Source: Dactylonectria macrodidyma
Lineage: Eukaryota > Ascomycota > Sordariomycetes > Hypocreales > Nectriaceae
Direction: 5' to 3'
NCBI GenBank assembly: GCA_020744425.1
Contig: JAGMUV010000062.1
Coordinates: forward strand, 1-31,495
DNA: 31,495 nt
This document shows, in pieces, positions 29,098-31,495 of this stretch. The position numbers and the translations under genes were made by a program. Below the pieces are notes generated by a model, which was not told the DNA's origin, did not search any database, and saw nothing but the letters and a program-made list of their open reading frames with translations. Each line of letters begins with the position of its first letter. Within the stretch, counting starts at the first letter, position 1.

Positions 29098-29608
29098 AGT
29101 GTTATAGCTCCACTAGGGGGCAATTCGACTGCCATAATGAGCAGTGGCTTGTTTTGGAGACTTTGAGATCATGCTCCATTTGAGTCGGAAGAGTGGGATG
29201 GTGTTGTGTTGAAGCTATGCCACTTTGGATTGCATGAGAATGTGATTATTGTGTTTGTTTCTAGCTAAAGCGGCGGTCAGGCGGTCCTCGGGAGAGATCG
29301 GCTGTGCTGCTAGTTGCCTTACATTTTAGGTGTGAATTGGGACGCCCGCTTGAACAGACCTGTGACACCCTGGTCCACCAACAATGTGTCATCCTAAAAG
29401 CGGGGTTTGATGACAGAGGCCTAAGGCACATTGAACTCTGGTAGGAAATTAATCCCTCACTTATTGAGAAAGTAAAATACTACGTCACCTACGGTTTGGA
29501 TTGGATTGGATTTTATTTCGCCCGGAGGGAAGTCCCTATCTCCTGAGTGCGTGAACACCTGCACAATGTCAATTGCCCCACATCAGGAACCCGGAAGTAC
29601 GTGAGGGG
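29098..29608. other. spacer without recognised gene
   Basis: Nothing coding is supported. A short ggattggattggatt run lies near 29496-29510. Confidence 0.5.
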
Positions 29609-29610
29609 TA

Positions 29611-29912
29611 CGGAGGGCCCTTTCAAAAGTCTTGTCCAAGCGCTAAATGCGCCACATCTCTCAATCCTTGTCAGTTACCTAAGATACAAGATGTAGAATC
29701 CAGCCACAATGAGTTAGCTGCTACGTCCACTATAGTTTTAGGGGTGCTAGGGGGATTATAATCTAACACAGTGAGGACAGGCTGCTGTAAAATCAGCAGC
29801 CTTCAGCGAATGCCGCACCGTAGAAAGTACTTGATGTACTTAACCCAGCCACAGCTGTTGGGTTTCCTTTTTCGAACTAGCGCTTGGACAAGACTTTTGA
29901 AAGGGCCCTCCG
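29611..29912. mobile_element. MITE with 35-bp perfect terminal inverted repeats and TA borders, 302 bp
   Basis: The arms at 29611-29645 and 29878-29912 are perfect inverted repeats beginning CGGAGGGCCCTTTCAAAAGT. Both are bordered by TA (29609-29610 and 29913-29914), which fits a TA target-site duplication as in Tc1/mariner-type elements. The interior is non-coding and holds hairpins GGCTGCTG-taaaat-CAGCAGCC (about 29780-29801) and AAGTAC-ttgat-GTACTT (about 29825-29841). It sits just upstream of piggyBac copy 2; the CCCTTT in the arm recalls piggyBac ends, but no TTAA border is present. Confidence 0.82.
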
Positions 29913-29978
29913 TACGGAAAGTTTAATCCGTGAAAGATTTCGTGCCAATTCCCCGCCAAAACACCACCAATTCATTTG

Positions 29979-31495
29979 ATGAGAACGATGGAGTCCCCTC
30001 CAATTCTTGACGAGATCCGGGTCATCAATCCCTATGATGACAAGAGCTTCCTCGATGAGAGGCACAGCCATCGCATTTGGCCAAATGACTCGACCCGGGC
30101 CGCGGTTTTTCCGGCCGAAGAGGACCAAGGCACGACCTTCGAGCCCTTCCCAGTGGAACGGCGCGAATTTCACATCAACACACTGCCCCCAACGCCTCTG
30201 AAGCTGTTCCAACTTTTCCTCCCTATATCACTCGTTGAAAAATGGGTCGTCTACACCAAAAGCTGGGTCTCGTGGCTGAAAATGAACGGCTGAAAATGAA
30301 CGGCTGGATTGACAGCTGGAAGACCGAAATGAAGCTAACTTCAAAACTCCACAAATGGGAAGGTCCAACGGCTTCAGAGGTGATGACGATGATTGCAGTG
30401 CTTATTTATATGGGTGTGCATAAGGAAAAAGAAGATACGAAGCTATTGGGAGAGCCCCAAGCCCGGTATTCAACGGTCTCAACACTCATTATTAAGTTCA
30501 TTCATACGATAATTTCAACTTATCCACAGGCACCTTCGCCCCTTTGACCAACCCAAGTTGACGAGACTGCACCATTCCGAAGGTATTCCAAGGCGTTGAA
30601 GAGTGGTCTGAGCATATACAAGCCGTATCTATGCGGCTATTCCGGCCTGGATCTCAGCTGGCATCGATGAGTGCATAATCCGCTATACGGGCAGAAATGA
30701 CGCTATCACGACTATCAAAAGCAAGCCCGACCCGTGGGCTTCAAGATTGGGTCATAGCCCAGCTGGGCTTCTTTATTCACTGGCTATGGCATATCAAAGA
30801 TGCAGAACACGGCGCTGTTGACGTTAAAATTTCAACGCAGACATTATCATCACAACCGTCACAAGCCCGGCCTAGGAAAAGAAGAAAGGTCTCAGCCAAG
30901 GCCGCAGAGAAAGCCCCTGATATAGAAGACAACAATGAAGCAGTGAATTCTACCCAAGCCATCGTTGTTAGCCTTACAAAAACACTGCCAAAATCGACAT
31001 ATCACGTATTTGTGGATAACCTCTTCTCGTCCCCACCTCTCTTCCGCAACCTCCGCAAACAGGGCTACGGGGCCACTGGCACAGCTCGTACGAATAGCGG
31101 CATCCACGAGGAATTAGCCAGGGATAAGAACGATGACGGTAAGGTAAAAAAAATGTACGAATTTAATGCCGTCAAGGCGATACCAACCCCTGACAACCAG
31201 GTACTGACTTCAAGATACTTTTGGCTGAGAATCCCCTACTAATTCGTCTTCGTGCTGTAACCATAGGTCAACCAAATCGCTTGGAAGGACAATAAGCTTG
31301 TGTTATTCTTATCTACCGTGTTCACTGGTGCCGACGATGAGCGTGTCATCCGACAGAGGAAGAAGCCGTCATCCAAGAAGTCAGAGGCCAAGCCGATACG
31401 CCTTTTTTTTGGTAACGAAGCTATTAAAATGATCAACATACCGACAGTAGCTGCTGCTTATAACGACGAGATGAACCATGTTGACCGTGGTGACC
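29979..31495 (+). pseudogene. piggyBac-type transposase, copy 2, frameshifted, cut by the window end
   Basis: ATG at 29979 (MRTMESPPILDEI). This copy keeps the N-terminal region (LFQLFLPISLVEKWVVYT) that copy 1 lacks. A 14-bp tandem duplication (30274-30301) shifts the frame after SWLKMNG; the next frame continues WIDSWKTEMKLTSKLHKWEG...YMGVHKEKEDTK. Further shifts and a deletion near 30540-30600 hit the region with the first catalytic D (IDECIIRYTG). From about 30740 the frame is good: DWVIAQLGFFIHWLWHI, YHVFVDNLFSS (second D), then intron 31201-31266 at the same site as in copy 1, then VNQIAWKDNKLVLF...NHVDRGD (third D) at the window edge. Confidence 0.85.
30274..30301 (+). repeat. 14-bp tandem duplication in piggyBac copy 2
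   Basis: ggctgaaaatgaac occurs twice in a row. One copy alone would keep the frame (SWLKMNG then WIDSWK); the duplication makes a stop and a frameshift. Confidence 0.9.

Noticed and set aside
1..31495. tRNA, rRNA, telomere repeats or LTRs
   Set aside because: No cloverleaf-like segment, rRNA-like block, TTAGGG array or paired long terminal repeat was noticed by eye; a dedicated scan was not possible.

Overview
The window looks like a transposon-dense stretch of nuclear DNA from a filamentous ascomycete (Pezizomycotina). The reasons are short introns of about 45-110 bp with GT...AG borders and CTAAC/CTGAC-like branch sites, a Tad1/I-like LINE with RNase H, Helitron, hAT and piggyBac elements, relics of typical fungal genes, and stop codons that could come from C-to-T change. 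I cannot name the genus. Almost every long reading frame belongs to a mobile element or a decayed gene; no clearly intact housekeeping gene is seen.

Layout. 1-110: the last codons of a Helitron helicase on +. 283-491: a small inverted-repeat element. 918-7542 (-): a large Helitron RepHel gene (DUF6570-like N-terminus, HUH Rep nuclease, PIF1-type helicase) with two introns that splice cleanly in phase. Its only visible lesion is a 35-bp tandem duplication. 8344-9445 (+): a divergent gene that looks like an OB-fold (RPA-like) protein, with one premature TGA. 9574-10119 (-): a MYND zinc-finger gene. 10499-14270: Helitron 3'-end-type repeats flank a decayed fungal gene of a TNT 1-94 beta-barrel-like family (-) and the C-terminal end of a second Helitron helicase (+).

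14533-15189 is the N-terminal half of an integrase-type transposase frame, cut by a nearly complete LINE (about 15187-21060, minus strand; ORF1 gag-like, ORF2 endonuclease-RT-RNase H with one TAG). 21311-24035 is a hAT transposase gene broken by a 159-bp hAT-type MITE. 24265-26141 is a piggyBac transposase lacking its N-terminus and carrying a second, diverged 3' end in tandem. 26142-29978 is degenerate DNA with an inverted-repeat pair, a membrane-protein (CorA-like) relic, an Ap4A phosphorylase (APA2-like) relic and a 302-bp MITE with TA borders. 29979-31495 is a second, frameshifted piggyBac copy that runs off the window.

How the parts relate. The Helitron RepHel (rolling-circle nuclease/helicase) and the adjacent divergent OB-fold-like gene could form one transposition module, because ssDNA-binding RPA-like proteins are known accessories of some plant and animal Helitrons. 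That is the most interesting hypothesis here. The LINE is one stop codon away from full ORFs, and its ORF2 has no ATG before the endonuclease, which suggests recoded or coupled translation. Several elements were broken by short tandem duplications (14-35 bp), a shared style of lesion. Start codons are given only where an ATG could be seen; many pieces are exons or relics whose true start is unknown.
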